Shown here one piece after another: positions 1-10,861 of a stretch of DNA of 64,000 nt. This DNA comes from Actinokineospora inagensis DSM 44258 (GTDB taxonomy: Bacteria; Actinomycetota; Actinomycetes; Mycobacteriales; Pseudonocardiaceae), in NCBI RefSeq assembly GCF_000482865.1, contig NZ_AXWW01000024.1, positions 52,778-116,777 on the forward strand, in the 5' to 3' direction. Numbering within the stretch: position 1 is the first letter of the stretch; every line of letters starts with the position of its first letter. The position numbers and the translations under genes were made by a program. Below the pieces are notes generated by a model. That model was not told the origin of the DNA. It saw nothing but the letters and a program-made list of their open reading frames with translations, and ran no database searches.

Positions 1-3000
1 AGCACGGTCCCGGTGCCGTGCGCCTCGACCACATCGACGTCCGTTGTGGACAGACTGGCGTCGGCGAGTGCCTGCGCTATCACCCGTTCCTGGGCAGGCC
101 CGTTCGGCGCGGTGAGGCCGTTGGAGGCGCCGTCGGAGTTCACCGCACTTCCCCGGATCACGGCGAGGACCGGGTGTCCGTTGCGCTCGGCGTCGGACAA
201 CCGCTCCAGCACCAGGACGCCCGCACCCTCGGCCCACGCCGTCCCGCCCGCCGACGCGGCGAACGACCGGCACCGTCCGTCCGCGGCCAACCCGTGTTGG
301 CGGCTGAACTCCACGAACATGCCCGGCGACGCCATCACCGCCGCACCGCCACCCAGGGCGAGCGTGCACTCGCGGCGCCGCAGCGCCTGGACCGCCAGGT
401 GCAGGGCCACCGCCGACGACGAGCAGGCCGTGTCGACGGTCAGCGCCGGACCCTGCAGGCCCAGCGTGTAGGCGATCCGGCCGGACGCGACGCTGATCGT
501 GCTGCCGGTCAACAGGTACCCGCCGTGCCCGCCTGCCGCGTCGTGCAGCCGCGGCCCGTAGTCCTGGGCCATCGCGCCGACGAACACCCCGACCCGTTCC
601 CCGCGCAGCCCGGTCGGATCGATGCCCGCCGTCTCCAACGCCTCCCACGAGGTCGTCAACAGCAGCCGCTGCTGCGGGTCCATCGCCGCCGCCTCACGCG
701 GGCTGATCCGGAAGAACCCGGCGTCGAACCGGTCGGCGTCGTGCAGGAACCCGCCGTGCCCGGTGGCGGACGCGGTCACCCCGTGCCGCAGCGCGTCCAG
801 ATCCCACCCCCGGTTGGTCGGGAACTCCGAGATGGCGTCCACCTCGTCGGCTACCAGGTGCCACAGGTCCTCGGCGGACGCGACACCCCCGGGGAACCGG
901 CAACCGATGCCGACAACGGCGATCGGGTCGTCCACGGCGACCGCCGCCGCTGTCGTGGCGCGGCTGGTCTTGCCGAGCAGTTCATCGCGCAGGTGCTCGG
1001 CAACCCGCGCGGGTGTGGGGTGGTTGAACAGCAGCCCGGCGGCCAGGCGCAGGCCGGTCGAGGTGCCCAGCCGGTCCCGGAACTCCACCGAGGTCAGCGA
1101 GTCGAAACCGAGGTCGGCGAAACCGGCGTCCCCGGTCACCTCGTCCCGACGGTGCCCCAGCACCGCGCCGACCTGGGCGCGCACCAGGTCCAGCAGGAAC
1201 CGGCGCTGCTCTGGCTCGCCCATCCGGGCCAACCGGTGCGCCAGGCCCTCCACCCCGTCCACTCTGTCCACCGTGTCCACTCTGTCCACCGGGTCCGCGG
1301 AGTCCGGTGTTTCGGCCGGACGCTGCTCGCGGGGGAGCGGGGTGACCGGGTCGCCTATCCAGAAGCGCCTGCGCTGGAAGGCGTAGGTGGGCAGGTCGAC
1401 GGTGTCGGTGGGGCCGAAGAACGCGGCCCAGTCCACGGTCGTCCCGCGCACGTGCAACCCGGCCACAGCGGACACCACGGCCTCCGGTTCGTCCTCGCCG
1501 CGCATCGCGGGCAGGAACGACGCATCGGGGGCGACCTCGCGCCCCATCGAGCACAGCGTCCCGCCGGGCCCCAGTTCGAGGTAGGTGGTCACCCCGGCGT
1601 CGTCGAGCGCGCGGATGGCGTCGGCGAACCGCACGGTCCGGCGGACGTGGTCCACCCAGTACTCGACCGAAGTGGTGTCGGCGGCGGGGGTGCCGGTCAC
1701 GGTCGAGACGATCGGGATCCGAGGCGGGTGGAACGTGACGCCCTCGGCGACCGCGCTGAACGCGGCCAACGCGGGCTCCATCAGTTCGGAGTGGAACGCG
1801 TGGCTGACCACCAGCCTCGTGGTCTTGCGGCCACGGGCGGCGAACTCTTCGGCGACGCGAACGGTCACCGCCTCCGCGCCGGACAGCACGATCGACCGGG
1901 GGCCGTTGACCGCTGCGACGGACACGCCGTCGGGAAGGTCGGACACCTCGTCCTCGGCGGCCGCCACGGAGATCATCACGCCACCTGCGGGCAGCGCCTG
2001 GATGAGCCTGCCGCGGGCCGCCACCAGGGCAGCCGCGTCCGACAGCGACAGCACACCGGCCACGTGCGCGGCGGCGAACTCGCCGACCGAGTGCCCGGCC
2101 AGGTGGTCGGGCCGCACTCCCCAGGACTCGACCAGCCGGTACGACGCGACCTCGATCGCGAACAGCGCGGGCTGGGTGTACCGGGTCTGGTGCAGCGCTT
2201 CGGAGTCGGCCCACAGGACATCCCGCAGCGGCACGTCCAGGTGTGGGTCGACCGCGGCGCAGACCTCGTCCAGCGCCGCCGCGAACACCGGGAAGGTCTC
2301 GTACAACGAGCGACCCATCCCCGGTCGCTGGGTGCCCTGTCCGGTGAACAGGAACGCCAGCGCACCCGGAGCGGCCACGGCCGAGTCCACGCCCGCTGCC
2401 GGTTCTCCCGCGGCCAGTGCGCGCAGGCCGTCGACCAGGCGGTCACGATCACCGGCGACGACGGCGGCGCGGTGGTCGAACGCCTCCCGGGTGGTGGCCA
2501 GCGAGAAACCGACCCCAGCCGCCTCGATGTCCACAGTGGACAGCAAGCTGGCCGCCTGACCGCGCAGCGCGGCCGCCGACTTGGCGGAGAGCAGCAAGGG
2601 GACCGTCGCGGGAGCAGCGGCCTGCCGGGGCTCGGCGGTCGCCGCCTCGGTGAGGACCAGGTGGCAGTTCGTGCCGCCCATGCCGAACGAGCTGACACCC
2701 GCGTACCGCGGGCCACCCGGCCAGGGCGTCAACTCCTGTTGGACCCGCAGGCCCAGGTCGGCCAGCGGGATGTCCGGGTTCGGCGTGCTGAAGTTCAGGC
2801 TCGGCGGCAACTCGCGGTTGCGGAGGCTGAGCGCGGCCTTGAGCAGGCCGACGATCCCGGCCGCGCCCTCCAAGTGGCCCACGTTGGTCTTGGCCGACCC
2901 CACCCGCAGCGGCTCGGCGCGATCCCGACCGAGCACCGCCCCCAACGCCGCTGCCTCGACCGGGTCGCCGACCTTGGTTCCGGTTCCGTGCAACTCCACG

Positions 3001-3926
3001 TACCCGACTCGGTCCGGGGAGACCCCGGCGTGCCGGTAGGCCGCTCGCAGGACCTCCTGCTGGGACTTGACTCCCGGCACGGTCAGGCCCTCGGTCGCGC
3101 CGTCGTTGTTCACCGCGCCGCCCAGGATCACGCAGTGCACGCGGTCCCCGTCGGCCAGGGCGCTCGCCAGCGGCTTCAACACCACGACGCCGCCACCCTC
3201 GCCCCGGACGTAGCCGTTGGCCCGCGCGTCGAAGGTGTGACACCGGCCGTCCGGCGAGAGGCCGCCGAACCGGGCCGCGGCCATCGTGCTGTCGTCGAGG
3301 ATGTTCAGGTTGACCCCACCGGCGATGGCCACGGTGGACTCACCGCGGCGCAGGCTCTCGCACGCCAGGTGCACCGACACCAACGACGACGACTGCCCCG
3401 AGTCCACGGTCACGCTCGGCCCGTGCAGGTCGAGCACATAGGACAGCCGGTTCGCCAGGATCCCCCGGTGGACACCGGTGATCGTGTGCGAACTGATCGC
3501 CTCGATGCCTTGCTGGTAGGACAACCTCGCGTAGTCGTCCCAGATCGCGCCGACGAACACACCGGTCGCGGTTCCCCGCAACGCCGACGGACGCAGCCTG
3601 GCGTCCTCCAGGGCCTCCCAACCCAGCTCCAGCACCAACCGCTGCTGCGGGTCCATCGCCGCCGCTTCCCGCGGCGAGATCCCGAAGAACGCGGCGTCGA
3701 ACTCGTCCACCCGGTCGAGGAACCCGCCCAGCCGGTGCGGCAGCGCCGGATCGGTCCACCGCCCGGCGGGCGCTTCCCCGATCGCGTCCCGACCCGCGCG
3801 CAACAACTGCCAGAACGCGGCGACGTCCGGTGCCCCGGGGAGCCTGCACGCCATCCCCACGACCGCGACCGGGATGGCGACCGGTTCCCCGTCCACCGTG
3901 GAGGTCACCTCAGCGGAGTCGACCAT
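1..3926 (-). CDS. Type I PKS, loading module (KSQ-AT-ACP) plus start of module 1 (partial, runs off left edge)
   Basis: Starts the polyketide chain. The ATG at 3926 gives MVDSAEV followed at once by a ketosynthase fold, and the frame stays open to base 1. The first KS has [13 protein letters not shown], with Gln in place of the catalytic Cys near residue 178. This marks a KSQ domain that decarboxylates the loaded diacid. The AT has GHSVGE (about residue 612) and HAFH (about 710), the usual malonyl-CoA signature, so the starter is predicted to be acetyl from malonyl. An ACP follows ([11 protein letters not shown], about 940). A second KS begins near 1001 with a normal DTACSSS site (about 1168) and is cut off by the window edge. 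The short linker before the ACP is a VD-rich repeat. The gene is divergent from the cyclase/exporter genes. Remaining modules must lie to the left. Confidence 0.93.
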   Translation of the reverse strand, partial: MVDSAEVTSTVDGEPVAIPVAVVGMACRLPGAPDVAAFWQLLRAGRDAIGEAPAGRWTDPALPHRLGGFLDRVDEFDAAFFGISPREAAAMDPQQRLVLELGWEALEDARLRPSALRGTATGVFVGAIWDDYARLSYQQGIEAISSHTITGVHRGILANRLSYVLDLHGPSVTVDSGQSSSLVSVHLACESLRRGESTVAIAGGVNLNILDDSTMAAARFGGLSPDGRCHTFDARANGYVRGEGGGVVVLKPLASALADGDRVHCVILGGAVNNDGATEGLTVPGVKSQQEVLRAAYRHAGVSPDRVGYVELHGTGTKVGDPVEAAALGAVLGRDRAEPLRVGSAKTNVGHLEGAAGIVGLLKAALSLRNRELPPSLNFSTPNPDIPLADLGLRVQQELTPWPGGPRYAGVSSFGMGGTNCHLVLTEAATAEPRQAAAPATVPLLLSAKSAAALRGQAASLLSTVDIEAAGVGFSLATTREAFDHRAAVVAGDRDRLVDGLRALAAGEPAAGVDSAVAAPGALAFLFTGQGTQRPGMGRSLYETFPVFAAALDEVCAAVDPHLDVPLRDVLWADSEALHQTRYTQPALFAIEVASYRLVESWGVRPDHLAGHSVGEFAAAHVAGVLSLSDAAALVAARGRLIQALPAGGVMISVAAAEDEVSDLPDGVSVAAVNGPRSIVLSGAEAVTVRVAEEFAARGRKTTRLVVSHAFHSELMEPALAAFSAVAEGVTFHPPRIPIVSTVTGTPAADTTSVEYWVDHVRRTVRFADAIRALDDAGVTTYLELGPGGTLCSMGREVAPDASFLPAMRGEDEPEAVVSAVAGLHVRGTTVDWAAFFGPTDTVDLPTYAFQRRRFWIGDPVTPLPREQRPAETPDSADPVDRVDTVDRVDGVEGLAHRLARMGEPEQRRFLLDLVRAQVGAVLGHRRDEVTGDAGFADLGFDSLTSVEFRDRLGTSTGLRLAAGLLFNHPTPARVAEHLRDELLGKTSRATTAAAVAVDDPIAVVGIGCRFPGGVASAEDLWHLVADEVDAISEFPTNRGWDLDALRHGVTASATGHGGFLHDADRFDAGFFRISPREAAAMDPQQRLLLTTSWEALETAGIDPTGLRGERVGVFVGAMAQDYGPRLHDAAGGHGGYLLTGSTISVASGRIAYTLGLQGPALTVDTACSSSAVALHLAVQALRRRECTLALGGGAAVMASPGMFVEFSRQHGLAADGRCRSFAASAGGTAWAEGAGVLVLERLSDAERNGHPVLAVIRGSAVNSDGASNGLTAPNGPAQERVIAQALADASLSTTDVDVVEAHGTGTV

Positions 3927-4029
3927 CGCCACGTTTCACCGCCTGTCTGCTCGACCGGTGCGCTGCCCACCGCGGCTGGTCGCGGGGCGCGCGGAACTCG
4001 GCGCTCGGAAGCCATGCTGGGAAACCGGG

Positions 4030-4082
4030 CTTAAGGTCGGCTTGCCACCGGCTAAAGCTCGCCGCGGCAAGGGGTTCTTTAG
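4030..4082. promoter_or_regulatory. Possible operator in divergent promoter between loading PKS and cyclase/exporter genes
   Basis: The 207 bp between the divergent starts at 3926 and 4134 contain CTTAAG (4030-4035), GGCTAAAGC (4050-4058) and CTTTAG (4077-4082), spaced about 22-25 bp apart. The same GSCTAAAGS motif occurs twice in the other divergent promoter of the cluster (21353-21361 and, inverted, 21401-21409). The repetition and helical-turn-like spacing suggest a shared regulator binding site. No regulator can be assigned from the sequence. Confidence 0.4.
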
Positions 4083-4133
4083 AACCCGTGCCTAGTCTCG
4101 CGCTGTCCGGTGCGGCCGACGAGGGGTCCGACC

Positions 4134-4667
4134 ATGGTCATTGCCAAGCCTTTCCGCGCGCTTGTGGTGCTGGCCGCCGTCACGGCCGGGGTGGCGGCGG
4201 TGTCCTCGTGCGGTGCGCCCGGTCCGGCCGCGGCTGAGCCGTCGTCGGGGTGCGCGGTGTGGGACCGGCTGGTGGAGAAGGTCGTCGGGGCCTCGGTCAA
4301 CGAACTCGGCGGCCCTCACCCGGCACTGGGCGACAGCAGCGCCTACGTCGCCGAGCTGCGAGACGCGACGGGCGCCAAGGTCGGCTCGATCACCGGCCGG
4401 ACCGACATCGCGCACCGGCTCGCGGGCGGCGGTCTCCAGGAGCACCTGGTCGAGACGGTCGAGCTCCCCGGCGGCACGATCCTCGCCCAGGGCGTCTACG
4501 ACCCGGTGCGCAAGGCCGCCGGTGACCGGCAACGCGTCGGCGTCGTCGGCACCCGGGGCGGCTACACCGGCCACCTCGGCGACCGCTACGCCCAGGCCGT
4601 CGGACCGGACGAGTTCGCCGTGCGGATCGAGATGTGCCCACCCGGGATGCTGCGCTCCGGCCGCTGA
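4134..4667 (+). CDS. Exported AbyU/allene-oxide-cyclase-barrel-like protein, putative lipoprotein (cyclase candidate)
   Basis: 177 aa starting at ATG 4134, with a GAGGGG ribosome site 8 bases upstream. Residues 1-30 form a signal peptide ending in a lipobox-like VSSC, so it is probably a lipoprotein. The mature part contains NELGGPHPALGDSS, then AYVAELRDATGAKVGSITG, a central ELPGGTILAQGVY strand pair and a GTRGGYTGHLGDRYA strand near the end. This pattern matches the small eight-stranded barrel family that includes AbyU, VstJ and PyrI4, which close spirotetronate rings by [4+2] cycloaddition (family knowledge). It is clearly paralogous to the protein at 6166-6681. The location inside a tetronate cluster supports a cyclisation role, but AbyU as I recall it has no leader, so export is unusual. 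The exact reaction is inferred. Confidence 0.75.
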   Translation: MVIAKPFRALVVLAAVTAGVAAVSSCGAPGPAAAEPSSGCAVWDRLVEKVVGASVNELGGPHPALGDSSAYVAELRDATGAKVGSITGRTDIAHRLAGGGLQEHLVETVELPGGTILAQGVYDPVRKAAGDRQRVGVVGTRGGYTGHLGDRYAQAVGPDEFAVRIEMCPPGMLRSGR

Positions 4668-4689
4668 TCGGGACGAACGGGAGGCGAAG

Positions 4690-6681
4690 ATGGCAGGCAA
4701 GCCCCGCACCGCCCTGGTGATCATCGCGGCGTCGCTGCCGATGTTCCTGGTGTCGTTGAACAACCTGGTCGTCACCAACGCGCTGCCCGCCATCGGCGCG
4801 GGCCTCGGTCTGTCCCGGGTGGCCGACCTGCAGTGGGTCGTCAACGGCTACATCCTGGCCTTCGCGGGCCTGCTGCTCACCGGCGCCGCCCTCGGTGACC
4901 GGTACGGCAGACGGGCGGTGTTCCTCGGTGCCCTCGTGGTCTTCGGGATCGGGTCGGTCGGCTGCGCGCTGGCCGACAGCGCCGTGCTGCTGGTGGTCGC
5001 CCGCGCCGTGCAGGGGATGGGCGCCGCCGCCGTGCAGCCGTTGTCGCTCACCCTGGTCGCGGGCGCGGTCCCGGCGGCGCGGCGCAGCATGGCGATCGGC
5101 CTGTGGGGCGGGATCAACGGACTTGGCGTCGCGCTGGGCCCGCTGGTCGGCGGCGCGGTCACCGAGGGCCTCGCCTGGCAGTGGATCTTCTGGATCAACG
5201 TGCCGATCGTGCTGGTCGCCATCCCGCTGGTGCGCGCGGTGATCGCGGAGAGCACCGGCCGCGACCGCGAACTCGACCTGCCCGGCGTCGTGCTCGCCAC
5301 CGCCGCGGTCACCACCGCCGTCGTCGGGATCGTCCGCGCCAACGCCGCGGGCTGGACCTCCCCACTGATCCTCGGCTCCTTCGTGGCCGCGGTGCTGCTC
5401 GGCGTCGCGTTCGTCTGGTGGGAGCGCCGCGCGCCCGCGCCGCTGCTGCCCCTGCGGTTCTACCGGGTGCCCGCGTTCGTGCTGAGCAACCTGGCGTCGC
5501 TGGCCATGTTCTTCGGCGTCTTCGGCGCGATTTTCCTGCTGGTCCAGTACTACCAGGGCCCACTGGGGTTCTCGCCGCTGGAGTCCGGTCTGCGCACCCT
5601 GCCGTGGACGGCCATGCCGATGCTGGTGGCCCCGGTCGCCGGTGCCGTCGTCGACCGGGTCGGCGGCGGGCGGCTGATGGCGCTCGGGCTGCTCCTGCAG
5701 GGCGGGGCGCTGGTGTGGATCGCCGCGATCAGCCGGATCGACCTGCCCTACGGCGACCTGGTGCCCGCGCTGGCCATCGCGGGGGTCGGTATGGGGCTGG
5801 TGTTCGCGCCGACCATGACCGTCGTGCTCGGCTCAGTGCGCGAGGACGAGTACGGCAAGGCGTCCGGCGCCAACAACACCGTCCGCGAAGTCGGCGGCGC
5901 GCTGGGGGTCGCGGTGCTGTCCACCGTCCTGGGCACCGTACTCGGCCACGCCAAGATCCTGTCCCCGGTCGACCTGGCTCGCGCCTTCACCGGCGGCATG
6001 ACCACCGCGCTGTGGATCGGTGCCGCCGTGGTGATCGCGGGCGGCCTGCTCGCCCTGTTCATCCCGCGCCACCGGCTGGCTCCACCCTGCCCCGCCGCCC
6101 CACACCGAGACCACGGTCGCCGACGAGGTCCACGCCGATCCCGTCCAGGCAAGAAGGGAACCACCATGTCCGGCCACACCCGCGTCCGCGTGATCGTGCC
6201 GCTGGTCGCCGTCACCGCCGCCCTGCTCACCGGCTCGGCCACCTCGTCAGCCGCGCCGCCGCAGGGCTGTGTGGTGCTGGACGACCTGTCGGAGACCATT
6301 GTGGACGGAACCGAGAACGAACTCGGCGGCCCGTTCCCCAGCGTCGGCGACAGCGGCACCTACCTCGACCGCCTCCACGACCGGTCCGGCAACCAGGTCG
6401 GCACCGTCTACGGTCTCATCAACGTGCCGTTCGCCCTGCCCGACGGCGACCTCGTCGAACACTCCGACGAGCGCATCGACCTGCCGGACGGCTCCGTCGA
6501 GGCCGCGGGCTTGTTCAACGTCACCCAGGCCGATGGCCACAAGGCGTGGCAGTTCCTGCCGCTGGTCGGCACCAGCGGCCGGTACCGGGGGATGGTCGGC
6601 AAGCGCCACTTCCAGATCCTGGAGTTCCGGCACTCGCTCAACGCACGCATCGAGATGTGCCCGGCCACCGGCACTCCCTGA
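4690..6681 (+). CDS. MFS drug/metabolite exporter (14-TM DHA2 type), reading frame continues into a cyclase-like domain
   Basis: Starts at ATG 4690 after GGGAGGCGAAG. Residues 1 to about 464 are a 14-helix major facilitator of the DHA2/EmrB-QacA type: helix 1 with VTNALPAIG, the loop GDRYGRRAVFLG after helix 2, and the DHA2 region GPLVGGAV. It probably exports the polyketide. No stop codon separates it from the cyclase-like gene, so the frame runs to 6681 (663 aa). A fusion is topologically possible: a basic linker (about 465-492) would be cytoplasmic and the following hydrophobic segment would carry the barrel outward. However, the linker has only about 55% GC at third positions, whereas the +1 frame from about 6079 has about 92% over 24 codons and ends at TGA 6188-6190. 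That suggests a single-base frameshift and two originally separate, overlapping genes. Confidence 0.82.
   Translation: MAGKPRTALVIIAASLPMFLVSLNNLVVTNALPAIGAGLGLSRVADLQWVVNGYILAFAGLLLTGAALGDRYGRRAVFLGALVVFGIGSVGCALADSAVLLVVARAVQGMGAAAVQPLSLTLVAGAVPAARRSMAIGLWGGINGLGVALGPLVGGAVTEGLAWQWIFWINVPIVLVAIPLVRAVIAESTGRDRELDLPGVVLATAAVTTAVVGIVRANAAGWTSPLILGSFVAAVLLGVAFVWWERRAPAPLLPLRFYRVPAFVLSNLASLAMFFGVFGAIFLLVQYYQGPLGFSPLESGLRTLPWTAMPMLVAPVAGAVVDRVGGGRLMALGLLLQGGALVWIAAISRIDLPYGDLVPALAIAGVGMGLVFAPTMTVVLGSVREDEYGKASGANNTVREVGGALGVAVLSTVLGTVLGHAKILSPVDLARAFTGGMTTALWIGAAVVIAGGLLALFIPRHRLAPPCPAAPHRDHGRRRGPRRSRPGKKGTTMSGHTRVRVIVPLVAVTAALLTGSATSSAAPPQGCVVLDDLSETIVDGTENELGGPFPSVGDSGTYLDRLHDRSGNQVGTVYGLINVPFALPDGDLVEHSDERIDLPDGSVEAAGLFNVTQADGHKAWQFLPLVGTSGRYRGMVGKRHFQILEFRHSLNARIEMCPATGTP
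6166..6681 (+). CDS. Second exported AbyU/AOC-barrel-like protein (cyclase candidate)
   Basis: 171 aa if translated from its own ATG at 6166, which has an excellent AAGAAGGGA ribosome site 7 bases upstream. This argues that it can be made independently of the exporter it is in frame with. Residues 1-30 are a signal peptide (LVAVTAALLTGSATSSA). The barrel part has NELGGPFPSVGDSGTYLDRL, GNQVGTVYG and the C-terminal pattern GTSGRYRGMVGKRHFQI followed by LNARIEMC. That end closely resembles the VSGRYLG...RQW...EARILL end of AbyU as I remember it. It is paralogous to 4134-4667 and ends just before a bidirectional terminator. The predicted role is a pericyclic or ring-closing reaction on the tetronate polyketide, outside the cell. 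Confidence 0.75.
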   Translation: MSGHTRVRVIVPLVAVTAALLTGSATSSAAPPQGCVVLDDLSETIVDGTENELGGPFPSVGDSGTYLDRLHDRSGNQVGTVYGLINVPFALPDGDLVEHSDERIDLPDGSVEAAGLFNVTQADGHKAWQFLPLVGTSGRYRGMVGKRHFQILEFRHSLNARIEMCPATGTP

Positions 6682-6702
6682 TCGACCGCGCCGCTGATCG
6701 AG

Positions 6703-6748
6703 ACAGCACCGGGGCCCGGTGGCAGCCGCCACCGGGCCCCGGTGCTGT
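6703..6748. terminator. Bidirectional terminator-like hairpin
   Basis: A perfect 20-bp inverted repeat (6703-6722 and 6729-6748) with a 6-base loop sits between the convergent ends of the cyclase gene (6681) and the terminal PKS gene (6757). There is no U-tract, as is common in high-GC actinomycetes. Confidence 0.85.
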
Positions 6749-6756
6749 GTCCGCGG

Positions 6757-9700
6757 TCAGCCCGCGGCGGCCGTCGCGAGGTGGCGGGCCAGGGCTGCCG
6801 GGGTGGGGTGGTCGAAGACCGCGGCCGGGGTGAGGTCGATCCCGGTGTGGTCGCGGACGACGGTGGCGAGTTCGAGCACGGTCATCGAGGTGAAGCCCAG
6901 GTCGAGCAGGTTGCTCTCCGGTGACACCGGCGCGGTCCCCAACAGGGACTGGGCCTGCGCGGTGAGCAGCGAGACGGCCAGTTCCTCCCGGTCGGCGGGG
7001 GAGCGGTCGGTGAAGCGGCGGCGGAACTCGTCGGCGCGGTCGGCGTACTGCTCGGAGCGGGTACCGGCGGCAGGCGAGACGACACTGGGGGCGGTGGTGA
7101 CCGCGGCGAGCAGCCGGGCCGCGCGCGGGTCGGCGGTCGCGGCGACCTCGTCCCAGTCGACGTCGGCGACGATCAGGGACGCCGCGCCGCCGTGCCACGG
7201 GAGGCGGTCGAACACCAGGTCCGGGTGGACGGCGTGATCCGCGGGCTGGTCGGACCAGGGACCCCACACGACGGTGAGCGCGGGCCGATCGACAGGGTCC
7301 GCCCAGCCGCGCAGCAGGTCGGTCAGGCGGGCGAACACCACGAGCGAGCAGTCCGCCGGCAGGTCCGGCACCCAGCCGCCCGCGCAGATCAGCGTCCGGC
7401 AGTGCACCGCCTCCAGCGCTGCGGCCAGGTCGGGTACCACGGTCACACCGGGCTCCGACCCGGCGTCCGCGACCAGGACGACGTCGGGCACACCGCGGCG
7501 CGCCAGCCACCGGGCGACGCGCACCCCGAGACCGCCCGCGTCCCCGAGCACCACGACTCCACCGTCCGGCGGCGGCGTCGGCTCCGGAGGCCCGACCGGT
7601 TCGATGCGGCGGGCCACGATCCCCGCCGGTCGCAGCGCGACATCGTGCTCGCCGGTCGCGCCGGACAGCACCCGGGCCACCCGCGCCCGCCCGGTGGCGT
7701 CCAGCTCATCGGGTACCTCGATCACCCCGGTCGCGCCGTGCGTGGGCCCGGTCGACCACACCGGCACCCTGGCCGCCACCAGTCCGGCCGCCAACACGGC
7801 GGAACCGACACACACCACCCCGGTCACAGACTCGTCCACCGCGTCGGCCACACCGTCCGCGCCACCGTCCGCAGCGACTGCCACGACCTTGCCGCCGTGC
7901 TCGGTGATCGCCTCGACGATCCCCGGGTGCCGCCCCACGACCAACCAGGTCCCGCGCAGGGTCGCCGGGCCGTCCGGGACCGGGCGCAGGCCGAGCCGGT
8001 GCCAGTGCCGCCGCTGCCGCCGCCACGAGGACAGGGCAGGCAGGAGCTTGGCCAGGGCGCCGCCGTCGACCCGCAGCGCGGCCGCGATGGACTCCCGGTC
8101 GCCCGACTCGACCGCCGACCAGAACCAGTCGTCCGCGGTGGCCCGGTCGGCCGGGTCGAGCCAGTAGTGGTCGCGTTCGAACGGGTAGGTCGGCAGGTCG
8201 ACCCGCCGGGAACCGGGTGGGAAGGCGGCGGCGACGGTCACGGCGTGCCCGTCGACGTACAGCCTGCCCAGCGCCGTGGCCGCGGTGAGTCGTTCGGACC
8301 TTCCGCGCTTGAGCAGCGGCACCAGCGTGGTCGACCTGTCGTGCGCGAGGCAGTCGTGCGCCATCGGTGTCAGCACCGCGTCCGGGCCGAGTTCGACGAA
8401 CGTGCGCACGCCGCGGGCGTGCAGGGCGGTGATCCCGGCGGCGAACCGGACTGTCCCGAGCAGGTGGTCCGCCCAGTAGTCCGGGTCGGTCAGCGACTCG
8501 GCCGGTTCCCCGGTGAGCGTGGAGATCACCGGGACAGCGGGTGCGGTGAACCGGAGTCCGCGGGCCACCTCGGCCAACTCCGCCGCCGCGGGCCGCATCA
8601 GCGGCGAGTGGAAGGCGTGGCTGACGGTGAGCCGCCGGGTCTTGCGGCCCTGACCGGACAGGATCCGCTCCAGCTCGTCGATCGAGTCCCGACCGCCGGA
8701 CAACACCACCGCCGCCGGACCGTTCACCGCCGCGATCCCGACGTCGGCCCGACCGGCGATCAACGGCAGGACCGCCTCCTCGGTGGCGCGCACGGACAGC
8801 ATCGCCCCGGCCGTGGACAACGCCTGCATCACCCGACCCCGGGCGGCGACCAGCGTGGCCGCGTCCGGCAGCGACAGCACGCCCGCCACGTGTGCGGCGA
8901 CCAGTTCGCCCACCGAGTGACCGGTGACGAAGTCCGGGCGCAGGCCCCACGACTCGACCAGCCGGTACAGCGCGGTCTCCACCGCGAACAGGGCGGTCTG
9001 GGTGTACTGGGTCTGGTTGAGCGCGTCCGCGTCGGTCCACATCACCTCGTGCAGCGGGCGCTCCAGCAGCGGGTCGAGGTGCGCGCACACCTCGTCGAGC
9101 GCGTCGGCGAACACCGGGAACGTCCCGGCCAGTTGTCTGCCCATGCCGAGCCGTTGGGACCCCTGGCCGGTGAACATGACCGCGGTGGCGCCGGTGGTCG
9201 CCGCCGTGCCGCGCAGCACGGCGGCGGAGGTCTCCCCGGCGGCCAGCGCCTTGAGCCCGAGCACGAACTCCTCGTGCTGCTCGGCCACGATCGCCGCCCG
9301 GTGCCGGAACGTGGACCTGGTGGCGGCCAGCGAGTAACCGGTGTCGCCGGGCTGTTCGTCCACAACGGACAGCAGTTGGCCCGCCCGCGCGGCCAGTGCC
9401 GCGGGCGTCTTCGCCGAGATCACCCACGGTCCGGCGACCGGGCGCGCGGAGCGGGGCTGCTCGGCCGCGACCGCCGGGGGTTCCTCGACGATCACGTGCG
9501 CGTTGGTGCCGGAGATGCCGAACGAGGAGACCCCGGCCCGCCGTGGTCGCTCGCCCGCGGGCCACGGCACCGCCTCGGTCAACAGCGCCACCCCGCCGGA
9601 CGCCCAGTCGACGTGCGGGCTCGGCGCGTCGACGTGCAGGGTCTTCGGCAGGGTGTGGTGCCGCATCGCCATGATCATCTTCATGATGCCCGCGACCCCG

Positions 9701-10860
9701 GCGGCGGCCTGGGTGTGCCCGATGTTCGACTTGACCGACCCCAACCAGAGCGGGCGCCCGCGGTCCCGGCCGTAAGTCGCCAGCAGTGCCCGCGCCTCGA
9801 TCGGGTCGCCGAGGGTGGTCCCGGTGCCGTGCGCCTCCACGGTGTCGACCTGGTCGGCACCGATGCGGGCGGCCGCGAGCGCCTGCCGGATCACCCGCTC
9901 CTGGGCGGGGCCGCTCGGTGCGGTGAGCCCGTTGGAGGCGCCGTCGGAGTTGACCGCGGTCCCGCTGATCACCCCCCACACCCGGTGGCCCAGCCGCCGC
10001 GCGTCGGAAAGCCGCTCCAGCAGCAGCAACCCCACGCCCTCACCCCAGCCGGTGCCGTCGGCGGACGCGGCGAACGACTTGCACCGACCGTCCGGCGCGA
10101 GCCCCCGCTGCCTGCTGAACTCCACGAACACGTGCGGCGATGCCATCACCGTCACACCGCCCGCAACGGCCAGCCCGCACTCCCGCCCGCGCAGCGCGTT
10201 CGCGGCCAGGTGCACCGCGACCAGCGACGACGAGCACGCCGTGTCGATGGTGACCGCGGGCCCCTCCAGGCCAAGCGCGTACGAGACGCGACCGGAGGCG
10301 ATCGAGCCCGCGCTGCCGGTGCCCAACGATCCCTCGTGCTCCGGCGGCACGTGCCCGAGCCGGGTCGCGTAGTCGCCGTACATCACGCCGGTGAACACCC
10401 CGGTCCGACTGCCGCGCAACGACACCGGGTCGATGCAGGCGCGTTCGACCACCTCCCAGGTGGTCTCCAGCAGCAGCCGCTGCTGCGGGTCGACGGTGAC
10501 CGCCTCGCGCGGGCTGATCCCGAAGAACGCCGGGTCGAACTGGGCGGCGTCGTGCAGGAACCCGCCGCGCCTGCTGTAGGTGTGGCCGAGCCGGGTCGGG
10601 TCCGGGTCGTAGAGTTCGTCGACGTTCCAGCCACGGTCGCGCGGGAACTCGGTGGTCGCGTCCCGCCCCTCGGCCACCAGCCGCCACAGGTCCTCCGGCG
10701 ACCGCACACCCCCGGGGTAGCGGCAGGCCATGCCGACGACCGCGATGGGCTCCTCGGCGGCCGCGGTCAACTCGCGGTTGCGCCTGCGCAGCCGCTCGGT
10801 CTCCTTGAGCGCCGAGCGCAGCGCGCTGACCAGCTTGTCCTGGTCCTTGGCCGTCGTCAT
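6757..10860 (-). CDS. Type I PKS, single terminal module KS-AT(malonyl)-KR(degenerate)-ACP
   Basis: 1367 aa from ATG 10860, whose protein opens with a coiled docking segment ([20 protein letters not shown]). The KS is intact ([12 protein letters not shown], about residue 208). The AT has GHSVGE (about 647) and HAFH (about 747), predicting malonyl-CoA. The region after the AT resembles a ketoreductase. Its Rossmann motif is reduced to [15 protein letters not shown] (about 1107), and the catalytic Ser/Tyr region is missing, so the beta-keto group should remain. The ACP ([14 protein letters not shown], about 1322) is followed by only some 45 residues, with no thioesterase. A malonyl-derived beta-ketoacyl-ACP without a TE is what tetronate formation with glyceryl-ACP needs, so this is probably the last module. 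It follows the two-module PKS with only one base between stop and start. Confidence 0.93.
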   Translation of the reverse strand: MTTAKDQDKLVSALRSALKETERLRRRNRELTAAAEEPIAVVGMACRYPGGVRSPEDLWRLVAEGRDATTEFPRDRGWNVDELYDPDPTRLGHTYSRRGGFLHDAAQFDPAFFGISPREAVTVDPQQRLLLETTWEVVERACIDPVSLRGSRTGVFTGVMYGDYATRLGHVPPEHEGSLGTGSAGSIASGRVSYALGLEGPAVTIDTACSSSLVAVHLAANALRGRECGLAVAGGVTVMASPHVFVEFSRQRGLAPDGRCKSFAASADGTGWGEGVGLLLLERLSDARRLGHRVWGVISGTAVNSDGASNGLTAPSGPAQERVIRQALAAARIGADQVDTVEAHGTGTTLGDPIEARALLATYGRDRGRPLWLGSVKSNIGHTQAAAGVAGIMKMIMAMRHHTLPKTLHVDAPSPHVDWASGGVALLTEAVPWPAGERPRRAGVSSFGISGTNAHVIVEEPPAVAAEQPRSARPVAGPWVISAKTPAALAARAGQLLSVVDEQPGDTGYSLAATRSTFRHRAAIVAEQHEEFVLGLKALAAGETSAAVLRGTAATTGATAVMFTGQGSQRLGMGRQLAGTFPVFADALDEVCAHLDPLLERPLHEVMWTDADALNQTQYTQTALFAVETALYRLVESWGLRPDFVTGHSVGELVAAHVAGVLSLPDAATLVAARGRVMQALSTAGAMLSVRATEEAVLPLIAGRADVGIAAVNGPAAVVLSGGRDSIDELERILSGQGRKTRRLTVSHAFHSPLMRPAAAELAEVARGLRFTAPAVPVISTLTGEPAESLTDPDYWADHLLGTVRFAAGITALHARGVRTFVELGPDAVLTPMAHDCLAHDRSTTLVPLLKRGRSERLTAATALGRLYVDGHAVTVAAAFPPGSRRVDLPTYPFERDHYWLDPADRATADDWFWSAVESGDRESIAAALRVDGGALAKLLPALSSWRRQRRHWHRLGLRPVPDGPATLRGTWLVVGRHPGIVEAITEHGGKVVAVAADGGADGVADAVDESVTGVVCVGSAVLAAGLVAARVPVWSTGPTHGATGVIEVPDELDATGRARVARVLSGATGEHDVALRPAGIVARRIEPVGPPEPTPPPDGGVVVLGDAGGLGVRVARWLARRGVPDVVLVADAGSEPGVTVVPDLAAALEAVHCRTLICAGGWVPDLPADCSLVVFARLTDLLRGWADPVDRPALTVVWGPWSDQPADHAVHPDLVFDRLPWHGGAASLIVADVDWDEVAATADPRAARLLAAVTTAPSVVSPAAGTRSEQYADRADEFRRRFTDRSPADREELAVSLLTAQAQSLLGTAPVSPESNLLDLGFTSMTVLELATVVRDHTGIDLTPAAVFDHPTPAALARHLATAAAG

Positions 10861-10861
10861 C

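Noticed and set aside
18..4034. 1338-codon plus-strand open frame
   Set aside because: It lies antisense to the loading PKS, has the Arg/Gly/His-rich composition of a shadow frame and shows no domain motif.
4141..4689. Upstream extension of the MFS frame from 4141
   Set aside because: It overlaps the first cyclase-like gene in another frame, lacks a ribosome site and would add a non-membrane Arg-rich tail; ATG 4690 with GGGAGGCGAAG is clearly better.
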